A stretch of DNA of 64,000 bases from Planctobacterium marinum (GCF_036322805.1 NZ_AP027272.1:2418001-2482000); one strand, 5' to 3'. Counted from the first letter of the stretch, positions 28,279-38,603 are shown. Notes: generated by a model from the sequence alone, not told the origin. A program made the numbers and translations.

Positions 28279-28806
28279 CTACTCCTGGTTCCGCTTAAGT
28301 TCTTTTAACACCGCGAACGGGTTTGGTTGCTTAGTTTCCGGTTCAATTTCACCAAAACTCATTTCGTCATCGGTAACCGAGCAATCATTTTCGTCATGCA
28401 TCGCCACCAAAGGTAAAGATAAGATTAACTCATCTTCAAAAAGTTCCAGTATATTGATTTCTCCATGCTCATTGAGCTCTACCGGATCATAAGCTTCCGG
28501 AAGTTCTTCAACTGATTGGCCTTCGCTAATTGGCGTGTAGCAAAATGGCTGCTCAATTGAATATTCAAAAGGTTTATTACACCTTTGGCATTCCAATGAT
28601 ACCCTGGTCTGTAAATCACCGTGAAAAAAGGTAAGACCCTGCGCGTCTATTTCAAACCTTAGCTCAACAGCAACATCGTCCAGAATCTCAAGCACGGCTT
28701 CCTTTAGTCTTGCCATATCAGCAACGGCCATAACACCCCGATAATCGGAACGTTTCATCGCACACTTATGTGGCTCAACCTGTTTTGGAAGTCGTACATT
28801 GGACAT
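28279..28806 (-). CDS. yceD: DUF177 protein YceD (23S rRNA accumulation)
   Basis: 175 residues. DUF177 family, linked in E. coli to 23S rRNA accumulation. The CxxC pair in LECQRCNKPFEY, EAYDPVELNEHGEI, and the ending QPNPFAVLKELKRNQ are diagnostic. The ATG at 28806 lies only about 12 bases from the promoter -10, so the mRNA leader is extremely short. Confidence 0.94.
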   Translation of the reverse strand: MSNVRLPKQVEPHKCAMKRSDYRGVMAVADMARLKEAVLEILDDVAVELRFEIDAQGLTFFHGDLQTRVSLECQRCNKPFEYSIEQPFCYTPISEGQSVEELPEAYDPVELNEHGEINILELFEDELILSLPLVAMHDENDCSVTDDEMSFGEIEPETKQPNPFAVLKELKRNQE

Positions 28807-28817
28807 AGCGCGCGCAT

Positions 28818-28844
28818 ATTATAGATTTATACTGCAATAGTCAA
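28818..28844 (-). promoter_or_regulatory. Promoter of the yceD-rpmF-plsX-fab operon
   Basis: On the minus strand TTGACT (28839-28844), 15-bp spacer, perfect TATAAT (28818-28823). Transcription would start near 28811, about 5 nt before the yceD ATG. Confidence 0.6.
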
Positions 28845-28896
28845 AGCCTTAGTACATTAAATTCACTATTTAACAGTAGTTTAAATGGATTTTACT

Positions 28897-31800
28897 TTAA
28901 TTTAATTGCTCTAGCCTTGCCATGACTTCAGCTATTGGCGCGAGCAACGGGATAGAGTCCGCGTCACCGTAGGTAAAACGTTCAATGTCATCACTGGAGG
29001 TTCGGCTATTGCCACTGCTAACTTTTATAAACCATTCGCCGCTATCAGGGCGGTATAAACCTAAATCTTGTTGCCCATCGCTATCAAAATCACCAGTTAT
29101 TGGAATATCTTCGGAACGACCAAAGCGAAGTCGGGTAATGCCGTCAGTATTATTAGTGATAGCGTCTACACCACTACTGTTCTTTATATAAAAATAACGG
29201 GTAGATGCTCTTCTAACCGCTAAATCAGCCTTACCGTCACCATCAAAGTCGCCTGAAACTGGAATATCCTCATTACGAGTACCAAAGCGTACTCGGCTTA
29301 TGCCGTCATTGTTTCCCGTCATTGAGTCAACACCAGAGGAATTAAGAATGTACCAGGTTTTAGTTGAAGGTCTTCTAACCGCGATATCCACCTGACCGTC
29401 ACCATCAAAATCTGCGGGAACCGGGATGTCTTCACTTCGCAGGCCAAAACGTTTGCGAGTTATGCCGTCATCATTGCCCGTTATTAGGTCCCGTCCTGAA
29501 GAATTCAAAATGTACCAAAAACCATTGCTCGGGCGACGCACGGCTATATCCGTAATACCATCACCGTCATAATCAGAAGGCACGGGAATATCGGTAGATT
29601 GAGTACCAAAGCGTTTACGAGTTATGCCATCGTCTGATCCGGTGACAATATCCAAACCAGAGGAATTGCGTACGTACCAATACTGGGTAGAAGGTCTTCT
29701 GATGGCAAAATCAGAATAACCATCGCCATCAAAGTCACCTACAATGGGGATATCTGTGCTTCGACCAAATTCGGCAACTTCCTGCTCTTGAGTACCCGAA
29801 CCAAAGTAAGATGTCACTGCACTAGCTACTTGTCTGACTAATAATTCCGGAACAGCATCAGCATCAAAGTCACCTGGCGTACCATCGGCAAGGTTTTCTC
29901 TGGCAGCGCGATAAACAATATTATCTATCCAGGCTTTATCATCTCCATTCGAAATAGAGCCATCCTTACTGTATTGCCAAGTTAGCGTATGCTGCCCTTC
30001 CTCTATGTCAAAGCTATATTCCTGCCAATCTAGTTCGCCAGACCATTGTACTTGTAAACTATCATCTATATAAAAATTCAGGTAATCCCAGTTTGATTCA
30101 CTGCTAACTTTGAAGTAAAACGACATTGTTCCCTCAGCGAAGTATTCACTTAATGAAATGCTGCTTGTCTCTTCGTCAGAAATTTCAGCAGAGCTAATAC
30201 TAAGGTTGTCTTCGACTCCAGTACTCGTATCTTGTAACCAATTAAATGTGTTTTCTTGAATCCAGTTTTCTGGCACGCCGGATTCAAAACTTTCGTTCAC
30301 CTCAGAAATGTCTCCAGCAGGTCTTGATACCTCCTGCACGGCTTGTAATTCAATTAAGTCTATCCAGGCTTTGTCATCGCCGTTTGCTACAGACCCATCT
30401 TTGCTGTATTGCCATTTAACCTCATATTCACCTTGGCCAACGCTAGTTTCATAGCGCTCCCATTGAACCTCACCGGACCATTGTTCAATTAATTCGTTGT
30501 TTATATATAACCTAAGGTAATCAAAATTACTCTCACTAGATACCTTGTAGTGAAAAGCCAAAGTGGCAGATGAAGTGGCGGAAAAACTGATAACATAATC
30601 GCTAATGGAACTATTATCGGTATTTGTTGAAGTAAAGCTGGAATCCCCTTCGAAAGCGACTGCATCGGTACTTTCCCACTCTATAGTTACTTCATTTAAA
30701 TCTCGTGTATTGTCCTCAAAACCTTCGCTTATTGTGATTTCAGACCTTCTGGATAATATGTCTGTTGGATCAGTTTCTTGCAATAACTCATCGAGGTCAT
30801 CCGTTCCATCATGATCGCTGTCTGATAACAATGGATTGGTACCTAAATAGACTTCTTCTGAATTTGATAAGCCGTCACCATCACTATCCAGGGTCATATC
30901 TTCATTGCTGTTGGGATCCAGGTTGTAATACCTTTCTATTGCATCGGGGATACCATCATTATCCAGATCATCATCCATAGGTTCATTAATAATAGAGACT
31001 GCCATTGGACTGATGGCATAAAAAATATTATCAGGACACTCTATTTTCAAAAGATAGTCATCGCCTTCTGGCCAGTTAAAGCTGTTGCCAAAGGTGTGAA
31101 TTCCATCGTTTTCCACATCAAATGCAAATTCAGAAAATGTAATCCCATTGTCGTTACTAATACTAATGTTGATATAAGGACAATTGATCGCCTCCTGTTC
31201 CGACTTACCGGTATTCCATTGCACGATAAATGGTTGCTGAAGGTTCAAGCTCCAGTTCTGCAAAGAGAATCCTTTGGAATTGGCGATACTGCTAATAACT
31301 GCTGTATCAGTTGCAACCCCACCATTACCGTCTCGTACCGTAAAGGTAAAATTGAGTTCCCTCGTAGTTGAAGGTAATGCCTCCCCTAATTCAAAGTCAC
31401 CGGTAAGCACCGTTTCGTATTTTGGGAAATAGCGTTCGGTGCGGGCGACAGGCTCAATTGTGCGAAATAGCGCCCGTTTACCGTCATCTTTTGACATAGT
31501 ACTTGAAGTTGAAGAGGTGCCATCTAACTCCAACTGTTCCCACATATGGGACAAGGTATCGCCATCAGAATCTGATGCTGTTCCAGTTAATACAAAAGGG
31601 GTATTTGCAGGAATAGTATAATCAGCCCCTGCATTCGAAGTAGGAGCCTGATTGCTGTTATCACTGAAAGTACCACAGGTTAAATCACTTTCAATTTCTG
31701 AACGTATGAATCTTTGCGAGCCGACGTGAAAGGTTTTGTCTCCCGGCCCGGATAGGTTCTGCGAACTACAATTTCCAAAATAACTCATAATGGTAGAGCC

Positions 31801-32868
31801 ACTGCCCGGCTCATAGGGGTAACCAATATTGCCGGAACAAAAGCCCTCAGTGCCATTAAAAGTATGACGAGAATTCATCATATGACCAAGCTCATGGGCC
31901 AAAACACCAAAGTTTGCAACGGATGCGCCTTGCGCCTTAAATGCAGGCGAACAAGGTACCCCAACATAAGCTAATCCTCCACCGTAATACCCTATTACAT
32001 GACCTATGTCATAATTTTCAGTTCCTATTATTTCATCAAGATTAGTTTGATTTATCGGAAGATCCTCACTAGAAGAGTTAGAATATCCGTCCGTCTCAGG
32101 ATCGTCGAATAATATCGCATCGTTATTTTCAACCAATTCAAATCGAACAGATAAATCTATTAAATAAAGGGCATTAACTTCGTTTAGCAGGATATTTAAC
32201 TCGTTCAGTACAATTTCATTCGGCTCCGCGTCTGAATCAGTGTTCTCGACTATATCGTTGTAATACTCCGCAGTAGTAGCAACAGCCAGACGATAAGTAG
32301 TCAATTGCGAGCCGAAAGATTCAAAGGCGGATGTTTGAGCATTTTTTTCGGTAAAGTTGGTGAACGCAGTGTTCTTAGTTTTTGCACCGTGCTTATCGAA
32401 AACCTTACAACTGAGATCTTCAGGTTGATTGAAATCTTTTGCATAGCGACTTTGGTAGTGTGAATTGCCATTTTCGTCTTTCAGTTGGAAAATTTTCACC
32501 CATTCCCCTTGATGTGTAAAGAATGCGCTAATGCTCTCACTATTTTTTGACATTCGTCCAACGAACTGTCCATTGAGATTGTTTACCCTGAAGGATTGTA
32601 ATCTTGGAAATCGCTTTGCCAGCCCTGGAGCAAAAATATTATCTTCTATCAGGCTAACGTTGACCGTGCCACCTGAAGGTAGAGGCAAAGTTTGAATTTG
32701 TGATATTGATTCAGGCGGGGATAACAAATGCCAGTTTGTGAATTGACCTGTTTTAGATTCGCCAACAGATTTAGCGTTATAAATTGTTTCCCAAGCGCTT
32801 ATATTAGATGCAAATACGTAGTTTGGCAGTGTCATCGACACTAGTAAAAATAGAATACAAAGCCTCAT
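28897..32868 (-). CDS. Large secreted metzincin metalloprotease with TSP3-like and FG-GAP/VCBS repeats
   Basis: A 1323-residue protein with a signal peptide (MRLCILFLLVSMTLPNYVFA). The reprolysin-like zinc protease domain has HELGHMMNSRH at residues 325-335 and a Met-turn GSTIMSYFG near 358. A PKD-like region (about 408-525), a thrombospondin type-3-like Ca-binding stretch (DNDGIPDAIERY, DSDGDGLSNSEE, about 634-695), two similar beta-sandwich domains (about 715-850 and 865-985; each with YKVSSESN or FKVSSESN and WQYSKDGS) follow. It ends with about six FG-GAP/VCBS repeats (DFDGDGxxDxAVRRPS, about 1005-1310). No sorting tail is evident. GAGGGAG precedes the ATG. It interrupts the normally adjacent yceF and yceD genes, which suggests acquisition. 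Confidence 0.93.
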   Translation of the reverse strand: MRLCILFLLVSMTLPNYVFASNISAWETIYNAKSVGESKTGQFTNWHLLSPPESISQIQTLPLPSGGTVNVSLIEDNIFAPGLAKRFPRLQSFRVNNLNGQFVGRMSKNSESISAFFTHQGEWVKIFQLKDENGNSHYQSRYAKDFNQPEDLSCKVFDKHGAKTKNTAFTNFTEKNAQTSAFESFGSQLTTYRLAVATTAEYYNDIVENTDSDAEPNEIVLNELNILLNEVNALYLIDLSVRFELVENNDAILFDDPETDGYSNSSSEDLPINQTNLDEIIGTENYDIGHVIGYYGGGLAYVGVPCSPAFKAQGASVANFGVLAHELGHMMNSRHTFNGTEGFCSGNIGYPYEPGSGSTIMSYFGNCSSQNLSGPGDKTFHVGSQRFIRSEIESDLTCGTFSDNSNQAPTSNAGADYTIPANTPFVLTGTASDSDGDTLSHMWEQLELDGTSSTSSTMSKDDGKRALFRTIEPVARTERYFPKYETVLTGDFELGEALPSTTRELNFTFTVRDGNGGVATDTAVISSIANSKGFSLQNWSLNLQQPFIVQWNTGKSEQEAINCPYINISISNDNGITFSEFAFDVENDGIHTFGNSFNWPEGDDYLLKIECPDNIFYAISPMAVSIINEPMDDDLDNDGIPDAIERYYNLDPNSNEDMTLDSDGDGLSNSEEVYLGTNPLLSDSDHDGTDDLDELLQETDPTDILSRRSEITISEGFEDNTRDLNEVTIEWESTDAVAFEGDSSFTSTNTDNSSISDYVISFSATSSATLAFHYKVSSESNFDYLRLYINNELIEQWSGEVQWERYETSVGQGEYEVKWQYSKDGSVANGDDKAWIDLIELQAVQEVSRPAGDISEVNESFESGVPENWIQENTFNWLQDTSTGVEDNLSISSAEISDEETSSISLSEYFAEGTMSFYFKVSSESNWDYLNFYIDDSLQVQWSGELDWQEYSFDIEEGQHTLTWQYSKDGSISNGDDKAWIDNIVYRAARENLADGTPGDFDADAVPELLVRQVASAVTSYFGSGTQEQEVAEFGRSTDIPIVGDFDGDGYSDFAIRRPSTQYWYVRNSSGLDIVTGSDDGITRKRFGTQSTDIPVPSDYDGDGITDIAVRRPSNGFWYILNSSGRDLITGNDDGITRKRFGLRSEDIPVPADFDGDGQVDIAVRRPSTKTWYILNSSGVDSMTGNNDGISRVRFGTRNEDIPVSGDFDGDGKADLAVRRASTRYFYIKNSSGVDAITNNTDGITRLRFGRSEDIPITGDFDSDGQQDLGLYRPDSGEWFIKVSSGNSRTSSDDIERFTYGDADSIPLLAPIAEVMARLEQLN

Positions 32869-33054
32869 AACACTCCCTCGTCACAGTCACATTGTTTGTT
32901 ACATATAGTTGTATAACAATGGCCTTTAAGCAGTGGCATTGATAACCAATAATGAAAGTCTGCTCACCTGAAATGTAGACCAGATTTCATTGCACAGCCA
33001 GTTCAAATTTCTACCATTTACAACTAAAAGGTGCTTGCTGACTTGCCTTTATTA

Positions 33055-33060
33055 TATAAT
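33055..33060 (+). promoter_or_regulatory. Perfect -10 box just upstream of the AACT microsatellite (possible maf promoter)
   Basis: TATAAT at 33055-33060 inside the palindrome ATTATATAAT. A weak -35 (TGCTTG, 33032-33037) is 17 bp upstream. Transcription would start near 33067, placing the whole repeat in the 5' leader of maf. Because of the palindrome a minus-strand promoter is also possible. Confidence 0.4.
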
Positions 33061-33070
33061 CACAAAGTGC

Positions 33071-33133
<63 letters not shown>

Positions 33134-33144
33134 AATACAACTTA

Positions 33145-33777
33145 ATGAAGCAAACAAAAAAAGCCTTCGATATACAGGTGACACTGGCTTCGGGCTCAAA
33201 ATACAAAAATGACGTGTTAAGTAAGCTAGGTATCCCATTTCATTCTGTGTCTCCGAACATAGATGAATCAACAAAATCCGGTGAATCGCCTGAAACTTTA
33301 GTAACAAGGTTAGCTAAGGCGAAAGCTGAGAAGGTTTTAGGTCAATCAGAGGAGCAGCGAGAGACTTCTCCATTAAGGTTTGTTATCGGCGTTGATCAAG
33401 TAGCTGTTCACAAGGGGGAAATTATCGGAAAGCCCGGAAATATTGAATGCGCTGTACAACAACTCAGTAATTTTTCAGCTGAAAAGGTGTTATTCATTAC
33501 CGGAATTTGCTTGCTCAGCAGCAACAATCAATATGAGACACATGTTGAGCCCTACGAAGTTTCATTTAAAGCTTTGAGCCAACGCCAAATCAAACAATAT
33601 ATAGACGCCGAGATGCCGCTTGATTGTGCGGGTAGTTTCAAGTGTGAGGGACAAGGAATATTATTATTTTCTGCACTATCAGGACGAGATCCCAATGCCC
33701 TCATTGGGATGCCGCTCATCGCTCTACAAGAGTTGTTTCTCAGGTTCGACCTGGATTTATTCGATTATATTCAATGA
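33145..33777 (+). CDS. yceF: Maf/YceF-family nucleotide pyrophosphatase
   Basis: Maf proteins hydrolyse non-canonical nucleoside triphosphates; the YceF group prefers 7-methyl-GTP. 210 residues with IGVDQVAVHKGEIIGKPG (catalytic Asp) and DCAGSFKCEGQGILLF...GRDPNALIGMPLIAL, specific for YceF. The N-terminal motif is LASGSKYKNDVL; the usual SxSxxR Arg is Lys21 here. No Shine-Dalgarno before the ATG. It is inverted relative to the E. coli rluC-yceF-yceD order and preceded by the AACT repeat. Confidence 0.9.
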   Translation: MKQTKKAFDIQVTLASGSKYKNDVLSKLGIPFHSVSPNIDESTKSGESPETLVTRLAKAKAEKVLGQSEEQRETSPLRFVIGVDQVAVHKGEIIGKPGNIECAVQQLSNFSAEKVLFITGICLLSSNNQYETHVEPYEVSFKALSQRQIKQYIDAEMPLDCAGSFKCEGQGILLFSALSGRDPNALIGMPLIALQELFLRFDLDLFDYIQ

Positions 33778-33787
33778 GTTACCGTCG

Positions 33788-34438
33788 TTATTTCAGCCAT
33801 TGCAACGCGTGGCTATAACAATCAAGAATCGTCAATGGCTTTGCCTCGGTTAATATGGATTTAGAATGGGCACCAAAAGAAACTCCAATACTATCCATGC
33901 CAGCATTATTTGCCATATTTAGATCATGAATGCTGTCACCAATCATAATGCACTCGTTGGGATGCACATTAAAATAACGAGCGGTTTGCAAAAGCATGTC
34001 AGGTGCCGGCTTGCTCAGTGCCTCGTCTGAGGTTCGCGAATAACTGAAGAACTCGGCAAGTCCGGAACGATGCATAGCATTATCAAGCCCTCTTCTGCCC
34101 TTGCCTGTAGCTACCGACAATTTGACGTTTTGTTCGCATAACGAAGTAAGCAGCGTATCTACATAATCAAAAAGCGGAAGGTTAACATCATCGTCTTTGA
34201 TGTATTGGGCCTTATAGTTTTCTCTGAACTGTTCGAAATCAGCTTCTTTATCTTTTCCGTAAAGGGTTGAAAATGCCTCAGGCAAACTCAAACCGATAAT
34301 ATTTTTTACGCTCTGTTCATCGGGCACCGGCAATGCGTTGGATTTGGCGGCTTGTTGTACGCATTGAACGATATGGGAAATGGAATCCATTATGGTTCCA
34401 TCCCAGTCGAATATTACAACTTTATATTTGTCCAGCAT
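33788..34438 (-). CDS. HAD-superfamily phosphatase (phosphoglycolate phosphatase-like)
   Basis: 216 residues of HAD subfamily IA: motif I FDWDGTIMDS (nucleophile Asp11), motif II SVATGKG, motif III Lys in LSKPAPDMLL, motif IV MIGDSIHDLNMA. The cap is helical. The start overlaps the end of rluC by 17 bases, so it is translated with rluC. The substrate is not determined by sequence. Confidence 0.9.
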   Translation of the reverse strand: MLDKYKVVIFDWDGTIMDSISHIVQCVQQAAKSNALPVPDEQSVKNIIGLSLPEAFSTLYGKDKEADFEQFRENYKAQYIKDDDVNLPLFDYVDTLLTSLCEQNVKLSVATGKGRRGLDNAMHRSGLAEFFSYSRTSDEALSKPAPDMLLQTARYFNVHPNECIMIGDSIHDLNMANNAGMDSIGVSFGAHSKSILTEAKPLTILDCYSHALQWLK

Positions 34439-35381
34439 GCTCTAAAAAATCGATAAATGTTTTTAACTCTGGTGTTAATGGCGCACTATACACCTGTCGC
34501 TCACCTGTTTCATGATCATCAAAAGAAATTTCATGTGCATGTAGGAACATACGTGAAAGGCCTTGTTGCTTAGCACGTTCGTTTGCTTCCACCGTGCAAT
34601 ATTTGTCGTCCATTAAGATGGGATGCCCGGCGTGTAAACAATGCACCCTGATCTGATGTGTCCTGCCGGTGACGGGAATGGCTTCCACCAAAGTGGCATC
34701 TTTAAAACTTTGTATGACGTTATATCGCGTTTCGGAAGGCTTACCCTGTTCAGAGACTTTTACCACTCGTTCACCAGACTGCAAAACATTTTTGTATAAA
34801 GGAGCTTTGACCTTGTTGCGATGTGCCGGCCAGCTGCCATCCACAAGTGCGAAATATTTTTTTACTGTCGTCTTTTCTCTGAGCTGTGCATGCAAACTGC
34901 GCAATACTGACCGGCGTTTTGCTATTAGTAAGCAGCCAGATGTATCGCGGTCCAGGCGGTGAACCAACTCCATATAACGTTCGTCTGGACGTAAACTACG
35001 AAGCGCTTCGATTACCCCAAAACTCTGACCACTTCCACCATGAACAGCCATCCCATGAGGCTTATTTAACACCATTAGTTTTTTGTCTTCGTGGATAATC
35101 AAAGATTCCAGGTTTTGAACAGAAGAAAGATTCGCAGATGGACCTGCTTTCTCTTCAGAAACTCTGATGGGAGGCACACGCAGTTCGTCACCCGGGCAAA
35201 GTTTATACTCGGGTTTTATACGTTTTTTATTCACCCTGACTTCGCCTTTGCGCAGGATGCGATAAATCATGCTCTTGGGAACACCCTTGAGCAGGTTCTT
35301 TAGAAAGTTATCAACACGCTGCCCCTCATAATCGGGCTCGATGGTCAATAATTGTACTTTATCAAATGTCAGGTTCTTCAT
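34422..35381 (-). CDS. rluC: 23S rRNA pseudouridine(955/2504/2580) synthase
   Basis: 319 residues (E. coli 319). N-terminal S4 RNA-binding domain (RVDNFLKNLLKGVPKSMIYR), then the RluA-type catalytic domain with the catalytic Asp in VHRLDRDTSGCLLIAK and GRTHQIRVH. Divergent from rne with a 428-bp gap, as in E. coli. Confidence 0.96.
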   Translation of the reverse strand: MKNLTFDKVQLLTIEPDYEGQRVDNFLKNLLKGVPKSMIYRILRKGEVRVNKKRIKPEYKLCPGDELRVPPIRVSEEKAGPSANLSSVQNLESLIIHEDKKLMVLNKPHGMAVHGGSGQSFGVIEALRSLRPDERYMELVHRLDRDTSGCLLIAKRRSVLRSLHAQLREKTTVKKYFALVDGSWPAHRNKVKAPLYKNVLQSGERVVKVSEQGKPSETRYNVIQSFKDATLVEAIPVTGRTHQIRVHCLHAGHPILMDDKYCTVEANERAKQQGLSRMFLHAHEISFDDHETGERQVYSAPLTPELKTFIDFLEHAGQI

Positions 35382-35809
35382 ATCGGCCGCAATTCTACAG
35401 AAATTCTATAAATTCTCACCAGTTATTCGTTATTTTCTTGCTTGAGTTTCAAGATTAATGCCATAATCGGTGTACGCTTGCATTTAAGCGTAATACAGGA
35501 ATATGTGGACCACATCCGGTGTAACAGTTAACACCCATACAGCAACCATGAAGAGAGTAACGTTTCATGAAGATTGCAGCCGGAAAAACCACAAAAAAAT
35601 TGATTAATCACCTGTCATAATGCAAACGTGGGAAGAATTTGATTTACGCGCTAAATGGCGCGTGAAAAGAGAAAAGTAAGATTATTTAGACCAAGTATAC
35701 ATTGCTAGTATGTCAAGTCGGGAGGCTTTGCGTACCCAAAAGCTAGTAAGCGCATTTGGGAAAGATCCCCGTTTGTATTGTGACAATACAAAATTATTTG
35801 AGTCACAAT
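35382..35809 (+). promoter_or_regulatory. Long structured leader/intergenic region upstream of rne
   Basis: A 428-bp gap between rluC and rne. It contains at least four hairpins: TACGCTT/AAGCGTA (35473-35492), GGTGT/ACACC (35518-35535), ACGCGC/GCGCGT (35646-35663) and TGTATTG-TGA-CAATACA (35774-35790), the last ending 20 nt before the rne ATG. In E. coli the rne leader (361 nt, three hairpins) is the target of autoregulation by RNase E. Several tiny frames occur in it (35548-35607, 35567-35620, 35620-35679, 35710-35829), with weak or no ribosome sites. Confidence 0.6.
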
Positions 35810-38578
35810 ATGAAAAGAATGTTAATTAACGCCACGCAATCAGAAGAGATGCGTGTAGCGCTGGTTGACGGCCAAAAGCTATACGATTTAGATATCGAAA
35901 GCCCCGGTCACGAACAGAAAAAAGCCAACATATACAAAGGCACTATTACACGTGTCGAGCCAAGTCTTGAAGCCGCATTCGTTGATTACGGTGCTGAAAG
36001 ACATGGTTTCTTACCACTTAAAGAAATAGCAAAGAGCTACTTCCCAAGCGGTTATAAAATTGAAGGCCGCCCTAATATCAAAGACGTGGTGTCTGAAGGT
36101 CAAGAAGTTATTGTTCAGATCGATAAAGAAGAGCGAGGCCAAAAAGGCGCAGCGTTAACTACCTTCATCAGTCTTGCCGGTAGTTATCTCGTACTAATGC
36201 CCAATAATCCTCGTGCTGGCGGAATATCCCGTCGAATCGAAGGTGACGAGCGCACGGAGCTTAAAGACGCTTTAAATCGATTAGACCTACCCAAAGGTAT
36301 GGGCCTAATCGTGCGCACCGCTGGCGTCGGTAAGTCTTATGAAGAGCTTGAGTGGGATATGAACGTACTGTTGACCCACTGGAAAGCAATTGAAGATGCC
36401 GCAGACTCTCGCCCTGCCCCCTTCCTCATCCACCAGGAAAGCAATGTCATTGTCCGTGCTATCAGAGACTACTTACGTCGTGATGTTGGCGAGATTCTGA
36501 TCGATCACTCAAAAGTATTCGACCAGGCATTAGAGCACATTAAATTAGTGCGTCCTGATTTTGCCAATCGCGTTAAACGCTACAACAGTGACGTTCCCCT
36601 GTTTAACCATTTCCAAATTGAAAGTCAGATTGAATCTGCCTTTCAACGTGAAGTTAGATTGCCTTCAGGTGGTTCTATTGTAATTGACCCAACGGAAGCT
36701 TTGACTTCCATAGATATCAACTCTGCGCGCGCTACAAAAGGCGGTGATATTGAAGAAACAGCACTCAATACCAACCTTGAAGCCGCGGACGAAATAGCGC
36801 GTCAATTACGCTTGCGCGACCTGGGTGGATTAGTGGTTATCGATTTCATCGATATGACTCCTGTGAAACACCAAAGAGAAGTGGAAAATCGCATGAATCA
36901 AGCGGTTGAAAATGATCGAGCCAGAGTACAGATCGGTCGCATCTCTAAATTTGGTCTACTGGAAATGTCTCGTCAAAGGTTGAGACCGTCCTTAGGTGAA
37001 TCCGCTAATCACGTGTGCCCTCGCTGCGTCGGCCAAGGCACCATCAGAAGTACTGAATCACTGGCACTGTCAATTCTTCGTCTGTTAGAGGAAGAAGGTA
37101 TTAAAGAAAATACCCACCAGGTGCACGCTCAAGTGCCGGTTGATGTAGCCACCTATCTGCTAAACGAAAAACGCAAGGCTATTCAGTACATTGAAAAACG
37201 TCATAATGTTTCTTTGCTGATCATTCCTAATTCGAATCTGGAAACCCCGCATTATGAAGTTGTGCGTTTCCGCAAAGACGATGCCACTGACGAACTCAGT
37301 TTTAACCTGGTTAGCGAACCGGTTGAGCCTGCTCCTGGTGTTGCTGTGGCAAAAACGCCTGAGCAACCACAAAAAGAACAACCTGCTTTGTCAGGGTTTA
37401 TTGCGCCACAGTCTGCAGCGCCTGTTGTGACTCCTAAAAAAGAGCCCGGCATCTTTGAAGTATTCTTTGCCTGGTTAGCGGCGTTTTTCAAAACAGAAGA
37501 GAAGCCGGCTAAGGGCAGAGGCAAAAATAAAGCGGGTAACAGACATAACAAGAATCACCGCAACAAGAAACAAGGTCGTCAGCGCAATAACAATGATAGA
37601 GACCGCAATCGCAAGTCCACGGAACCGCGTCGCGAGAAGGATAACAGTCGCTCACAAAACCGTGAACAACATAATAGTAATCGCAGAAAGGATAAGGTAA
37701 AAAGCGAGACCATTACCGATAAGCCGGCAGGTCCTCAAGAAGCGCAGCGCACGACCAATCGCGAGGAACAAAATCGTCCTCGCAAACAGGTTGCAGAGCG
37801 TCGCAAGCGCAGAGAAAATCGTCGCAGTGTGCGGGTGGATAACACTCAAAAAGAAGCAGCTCTAGCCAATAGCAATGCTTCAGAGCAGCCACCAAAAGCC
37901 CAAGTTGTAAAAAATGATGCACCTGAGAAGAAGCATAAAAAGCCTGCTGTAAAAGCAAACGATACGGTAGAATCTGCACCAGTGGCTGTAGAGGCACAAA
38001 CTGCAGCGAACAACACTGCTTCACAAAACGAAAAGCCTGGCAAAGCAAAAGTTGAGAAGAGTGATGTGAAAGCTCCACAAGAAGCCCAAAAGCCTGGCAA
38101 TGAAGTTGTTACAGAAGCAAAAACTGAGCAAGTAGTTGATGTCAATGAGTCTAATGACAAGCAATTGACTCTTGATACTCTGGAAGGTGACAAATCAGCG
38201 GATACACCTGTTAGCTCGGTGGAAGCTGTCGCTTCGCACAAAGAAGAAGAAGCGACTACAGAGACGAGTCCACAACACGAATTGGATATCGACTTTCATG
38301 CTAACGATGAAAAAACATCCAAGTCCACTGAAAAGAAAACTGTTAAGCCGAAGAGCAAAAAGGCCAGCACTAAGGTAAAAGCAAACAAAACTATTCGCTA
38401 TAAGGCGTCAGCACCTATGGCTCGTCCTGCTGAATTAGCCGAGGAGATGGGTGAAATCAATATCGTGGCTTTGGAGTTGAGCTCTCGTCCTGATATTGCA
38501 GTAAGTGGTCGTAGTGCCGCTATGCTGAGCGCCAGTAACCGTTCGTCAGCGCCAATGACAAAGCCTGCTTCGTTATAA
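35810..38578 (+). CDS. rne: Ribonuclease E
   Basis: Essential endonuclease and scaffold of the RNA degradosome at the inner membrane. From ATG 35810 ([10 protein letters not shown]) the product is 922 residues. The N-terminal half has the S1 domain, 5'-sensor, DNase I-like site ([17 protein letters not shown]) and Zn-link CPRCVGQG. Then a membrane-targeting amphipathic helix ([13 protein letters not shown]), an Arg-rich RNA-binding tract (about 585-690), and an acidic Ala/Glu-rich tail. The tail ends with two copies of a SAPM-x2-PA-x-L motif ([25 protein letters not shown]), similar to the E. coli C-terminal PNPase-binding end. A longer in-frame start (TTG 35756) is unlikely. Confidence 0.97.
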   Translation: MKRMLINATQSEEMRVALVDGQKLYDLDIESPGHEQKKANIYKGTITRVEPSLEAAFVDYGAERHGFLPLKEIAKSYFPSGYKIEGRPNIKDVVSEGQEVIVQIDKEERGQKGAALTTFISLAGSYLVLMPNNPRAGGISRRIEGDERTELKDALNRLDLPKGMGLIVRTAGVGKSYEELEWDMNVLLTHWKAIEDAADSRPAPFLIHQESNVIVRAIRDYLRRDVGEILIDHSKVFDQALEHIKLVRPDFANRVKRYNSDVPLFNHFQIESQIESAFQREVRLPSGGSIVIDPTEALTSIDINSARATKGGDIEETALNTNLEAADEIARQLRLRDLGGLVVIDFIDMTPVKHQREVENRMNQAVENDRARVQIGRISKFGLLEMSRQRLRPSLGESANHVCPRCVGQGTIRSTESLALSILRLLEEEGIKENTHQVHAQVPVDVATYLLNEKRKAIQYIEKRHNVSLLIIPNSNLETPHYEVVRFRKDDATDELSFNLVSEPVEPAPGVAVAKTPEQPQKEQPALSGFIAPQSAAPVVTPKKEPGIFEVFFAWLAAFFKTEEKPAKGRGKNKAGNRHNKNHRNKKQGRQRNNNDRDRNRKSTEPRREKDNSRSQNREQHNSNRRKDKVKSETITDKPAGPQEAQRTTNREEQNRPRKQVAERRKRRENRRSVRVDNTQKEAALANSNASEQPPKAQVVKNDAPEKKHKKPAVKANDTVESAPVAVEAQTAANNTASQNEKPGKAKVEKSDVKAPQEAQKPGNEVVTEAKTEQVVDVNESNDKQLTLDTLEGDKSADTPVSSVEAVASHKEEEATTETSPQHELDIDFHANDEKTSKSTEKKTVKPKSKKASTKVKANKTIRYKASAPMARPAELAEEMGEINIVALELSSRPDIAVSGRSAAMLSASNRSSAPMTKPASL

Positions 38579-38603
38579 AGCATAGCGATACCCCCTGATA
38601 ACA

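Noticed and set aside
35756-35809. Upstream TTG start for RNase E
   Set aside because: The extra 18 residues are not RNase E-like and would read through the TGTATTG hairpin; [10 protein letters not shown] is the family N-terminus.
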